Of a stretch of 64,000 nucleotides of DNA, positions 61,624 to 64,000 are shown in pieces. Numbering within the stretch: position 1 is the stretch's first letter; the number at the start of each line of letters is the position of its first letter. Below the pieces are notes generated by a model that was given only the letters and a program-made list of their open reading frames with translations, did not search any database and was not told the origin of the DNA. The stretch comes from Paenibacillus sinopodophylli (lineage in GTDB: Bacteria; Bacillota; Bacilli; Paenibacillales; Paenibacillaceae), in NCBI RefSeq assembly GCF_005930355.1, contig NZ_VDBO01000015.1, positions 1-64,000 on the forward strand, in the 5' to 3' direction. Made by a program: the position numbers and the translations under genes.

Positions 61624-62514
61624 TTAATGCGCCCCCTTTTCTGTAAGCTTATTGCTTATAAATGCGAGCAGCATCGAAATAATGAACACAACGACACCGA
61701 TTGCCATGGCATAGCCGAAATTAGAGTTGGTGAACGCCTGAGAATATAAGTAGGTCATCACCACTTCCGAATGCCGATCAGGACCGCCCCCCGTCATAAT
61801 CGAGACAATGATAAAGCTGATGCTGAGAACACCGTTGATGCTGAATATAATCGTGACGCGAATGATTTCCCAGAGCAGCGGAATAGTAATACGGAAAAAT
61901 TGCTGTATGCGGCTTGCTCCGTCCAGATCAGCGGCTTCATAAAGCTCTGGCGAAATGCTGTCGATCCCCGCCATATACATAACCATGTAGTAACCGGCAG
62001 CCTGCCATATCAGTGTAACAGCTAATGCCCAGAGGACAGTTCGCTGGTCTCCCAGCCATGGCTTTGCCCAGTCACCAAGTCCAAACATTTCTAACCCGGC
62101 ATTCACAAATCCCATTGTGGGATGATAAATAAAGGACCATAGAATAGCAATGACAACGAATGACAAAATACTCGGGAAAAAGAAAACCGTCCTGTAGAAG
62201 CCACGTTCCTTTAGCTTCGATTGCGTAAGAACGGAGGCATTAATTAGGGCGATAATAATCGTAACAATAGGCACAACCAGCATCAGAAAACCTGTATTGC
62301 GCATGGATAGAAGAAACGTCTCATCATGGAACAGATCAACAAAATTTTTAAATCCGATGAATTGAGGCTTATCACTTAATCCGGTCCAAAGGTATAACGA
62401 TTTCTGGAAAATTTGAAATGTCGGATACACTTTGAATAAACAGAACAGCAAAAGTCCTGGTAGTAAACAGGCGATAATAAAAAACGTTCTTTTTGATTTC
62501 ATGGTCATGGTCAT
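61624..62514 (-). CDS. Sugar ABC permease, MalF-like (galactoside operon)
   Basis: This 296-residue protein starts at the ATG at 62514, after GGGGGAAGGAATA; a longer frame to 62544 has no ribosome site. It has six membrane segments and an EAA loop (ELYEAADLDGASRIQQFFRITIPLL). It is the first gene of the operon. No binding-protein gene accompanies the pair within the window, so the importer must use a binding protein encoded elsewhere. Confidence 0.9.
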   Translation of the reverse strand: MTMTMKSKRTFFIIACLLPGLLLFCLFKVYPTFQIFQKSLYLWTGLSDKPQFIGFKNFVDLFHDETFLLSMRNTGFLMLVVPIVTIIIALINASVLTQSKLKERGFYRTVFFFPSILSFVVIAILWSFIYHPTMGFVNAGLEMFGLGDWAKPWLGDQRTVLWALAVTLIWQAAGYYMVMYMAGIDSISPELYEAADLDGASRIQQFFRITIPLLWEIIRVTIIFSINGVLSISFIIVSIMTGGGPDRHSEVVMTYLYSQAFTNSNFGYAMAIGVVVFIISMLLAFISNKLTEKGAH

Positions 62515-62585
62515 TATTCCTTCCCCCTGCCGCACATGCTGCACTAGATCTCCCGGCTTGCAGCACGGATGTCTGTGATGAGCTA

Positions 62586-62613
62586 ATTATATATTCACAG
62601 AGGGCAGTGCCAA
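62586..62613 (-). promoter_or_regulatory. Sigma-A type promoter of the galactoside operon
   Basis: On the minus strand TTGGCA (62608-62613) and TATAAT (62586-62591) are 16 bases apart. It lies about 70 bases before the permease ATG. This is the best promoter match in the window. Confidence 0.65.
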
Positions 62614-62760
62614 ATAAACAAAAGCGAAGATGATTATGGAGAATATAACGATATTCGTAGTGCATCTGCGCGTGCAATCATAAAATCGTACAGGTTCTAT
62701 CAATGAAGCACCAAGCAAAAACGCCTGCGGCGACCTTTAGACGCTGAAGGAACTTTGACG

Positions 62761-62834
62761 GTGAAACGGCTGTCGCCATCCTTTGGCGGCGCGGCGCGTT
62801 TCATTCCGAGAAATATAGAGAAAGTTGGCGAAAT
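62761..62834 (+). repeat. Dispersed intergenic repeat, copy B
   Basis: This is the second copy of the repeat at 47439-47513, in the same orientation, with about 10 differences including a 1-base indel. It lies between the permease operon promoter and the terminator of the gene at the right edge. The rest of the 62614-62860 stretch holds nothing else I can support. Confidence 0.85.
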
Positions 62835-62861
62835 AATACTCTTTCGTATATTTGTACAAAT

Positions 62862-62887
62862 GCCGCCGACTGAGCCCAGTCGGCGGC
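62862..62887 (-). terminator. Terminator of the right-edge gene
   Basis: GCCGCCGACT pairs exactly with AGTCGGCGGC around a 6-base loop, followed on the minus strand by ATTTGT. It lies 15 bases past the stop at 62902. Confidence 0.75.
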
Positions 62888-62901
62888 ATTTTCCTTACGT
62901 A

Positions 62902-64000
62902 TTACGTAAACAAGCCAAGCTCAGCGAACTGCAGCTGTGCGGCACCGCCGCTATTGGCAGTCACGTTCAATCGGTAATACGCGTAAGCCGTCGTGTTCGT
63001 GAAGGTATACGTTTTGGTTAAGAAACGACTTGCAAATGCTTCATTTGTTCGCGTATCCAGCGTCGTCCAGGTTGTGCCGTTGTTCGACCCTTGAAGGGTC
63101 CAGTTTTTCGGATCTCTGGCCGGCACATCGTTGGCAGATGTTATCGCATATGAGGTTACCGTATGCGTAACGCCAGTTGCGAATTTATACTGAATCCATC
63201 CGGTACCCGTTGTAATTAGCCATTTCGTTGACGTGTTGGCATCGAATGCTTTCTCCTTCTCTTCTCCACTCGGGCTGCTGGTCGAGCTAGCTGTGACCGT
63301 TCCGCCTACGGTTACCGATGTCGGGCCACCGCCGCCTCCGCCTACAACGGTAGATTCGAATGCGCCGATATCTGGAGCAGCACCGTTAAATAACGTATTG
63401 CCATAGAAATCCTTCGTCCCCAATTGCGGGACATTGTAACCTGCATTTATTAACGGGGAAGTTGCCTGCAGCTTGTAACCGTCCCATACGGTCGCACCGC
63501 TTTTGAAGCCGTTAGCGCCTAAAGTCGGCGTTTGTCCCGGGTTAACCATTTGAGGCGGAGCAATGACTTTTGCTGGATCATTCGGCTCTCCTGCTGCATG
63601 ACTGCCGGTCGTCACATAGAAGGCATTGTTTCTAAATACGGCCGTTCCATAGCTGCCTGAGCTGCTTGGCCAGAAGCTTGAGGAAGGCGTATTTTTGTCA
63701 TAAAACACGTTGTTGTAGAAATAATACGGCACGCTTTTGAAATAAGTAGATGCAAGATTGGCGTTGGAGTTCGTGAATTTCGTTACACCGCCGTTATAAA
63801 TAAACACATTGTTAAGGAAATAGGTTGGCGAAGTATCGACATCGAACCAGCCGAACTTAATCAGATAAGCGGCATTATCGTCACTGATATTGTATCTTGC
63901 GATATTGTTGCTGCTTCGGCCGAGGTAGGACATCCATCCCATCGGATTGTTGTGGGTGTAGTTGAATTGATAGACGATATTGCTGTTAGGGGAATCGAAA
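62902..64000 (-). CDS. Right-handed beta-helix protein with F5/8C domain (5' end outside window)
   Basis: The frame stays open past the right edge (FDSPNSNIVYQFNYTHNNP precedes the ATG at 63942), so the N-terminus and probably a signal peptide are missing. The visible part is beta-helix-like, with Asn-rich turns (NNVFIYNGG, YYFYNNVFYDKN, VFRNNAFYV), then a GGGGG linker and a F5/8-type C (CBM32-like) sandwich, which starts near TASSTSSPSGEEKEKAFDANTSTKW. Such proteins are often secreted polysaccharide lyases or binding proteins. It ends with its own terminator. The enzyme class cannot be told from the visible part. Confidence 0.75.
   Translation of the reverse strand, partial: FDSPNSNIVYQFNYTHNNPMGWMSYLGRSSNNIARYNISDDNAAYLIKFGWFDVDTSPTYFLNNVFIYNGGVTKFTNSNANLASTYFKSVPYYFYNNVFYDKNTPSSSFWPSSSGSYGTAVFRNNAFYVTTGSHAAGEPNDPAKVIAPPQMVNPGQTPTLGANGFKSGATVWDGYKLQATSPLINAGYNVPQLGTKDFYGNTLFNGAAPDIGAFESTVVGGGGGGPTSVTVGGTVTASSTSSPSGEEKEKAFDANTSTKWLITTGTGWIQYKFATGVTHTVTSYAITSANDVPARDPKNWTLQGSNNGTTWTTLDTRTNEAFASRFLTKTYTFTNTTAYAYYRLNVTANSGGAAQLQFAELGLFT

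Noticed and set aside
1..64000. CRISPR array, tRNA, rRNA, IS element or prophage
   Set aside because: No regularly spaced direct repeats, no transposase or integrase frame and no recognisable tRNA or rRNA sequence was seen. The only tandem repeats are the 24-bp units inside one gene and the duplicated membrane gene.

Overview
The window reads like a chromosome segment of a Paenibacillus-type Firmicute. Supporting this are strong AGGAGG-type ribosome sites, several CUT1 sugar ABC operons without their own ATPase gene, YesM/YesN-type two-component pairs, an LXG/WXG100 type VII secretion locus and a yybP-ykoY riboswitch in front of a terC gene. No IS element, prophage, tRNA, rRNA or CRISPR array was seen.

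Positions 80-33920 form one long, almost entirely minus-strand cluster, lower in GC than the rest. In transcription order (right to left) it starts with a 21-codon leader ORF and a Tad-like membrane machine: a single-pass membrane protein, a CpaB/SAF-like protein, two P-loop or NTPase-like CpaE/TadZ-type proteins, a CpaF/TadA ATPase, a TadB-TadC double-length membrane protein and six small pilin-like single-pass proteins. Next come an M23 peptidase, several unknown small proteins and a type VIIb secretion core: the FHA-FtsK ATPase EssC, a YukD ubiquitin-like protein and two WXG100 proteins. An effector block follows, with a helical WXG-like partner, a glycine-rich LXG-like effector and two nearly identical polytopic membrane proteins that are probable immunity proteins, separated by the remnant of a second effector. 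The cluster ends with two DUF5085-like chaperone candidates, a kinase-VWA fusion, a PP2C phosphatase, a membrane-anchored kinase, a CpaE-like protein, and an LXG toxin with a candidate immunity gene and a broken spare toxin tip. No EsaA, EssA or canonical EssB/YukC was recognised. The co-oriented layout suggests a hybrid of a T7SSb ATPase core and a Tad-type assembly platform, with a kinase/phosphatase/FHA control circuit resembling the one known for type VI secretion. This is the most unusual thing in the window.

Positions 34340-35430 hold terC with its manganese riboswitch and terminator. Positions 35800-47350 are a minus-strand operon for uptake and breakdown of a uronic-acid polysaccharide: two permeases, YesM-like kinase, YesN-like regulator, binding lipoprotein, heparinase II/III-family lyase, a large unclassified protein and a KdgF-like cupin.

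Positions 47530-56290 are a second sugar operon: two permeases, binding lipoprotein, GH43 beta-xylosidase, polyol-type dehydrogenase, YesM-like kinase and a short YesN-like regulator. This suits xylo-oligosaccharides. Positions 56390-62620 are a third operon: two permeases, GH35 beta-galactosidase, GH29 alpha-fucosidase and a membrane-anchored PpiC-like protein. This suits Fuc-Gal side chains. The right edge cuts a beta-helix plus F5/8C protein. An imperfect 75-bp intergenic repeat occurs twice, each time just upstream of a permease operon.
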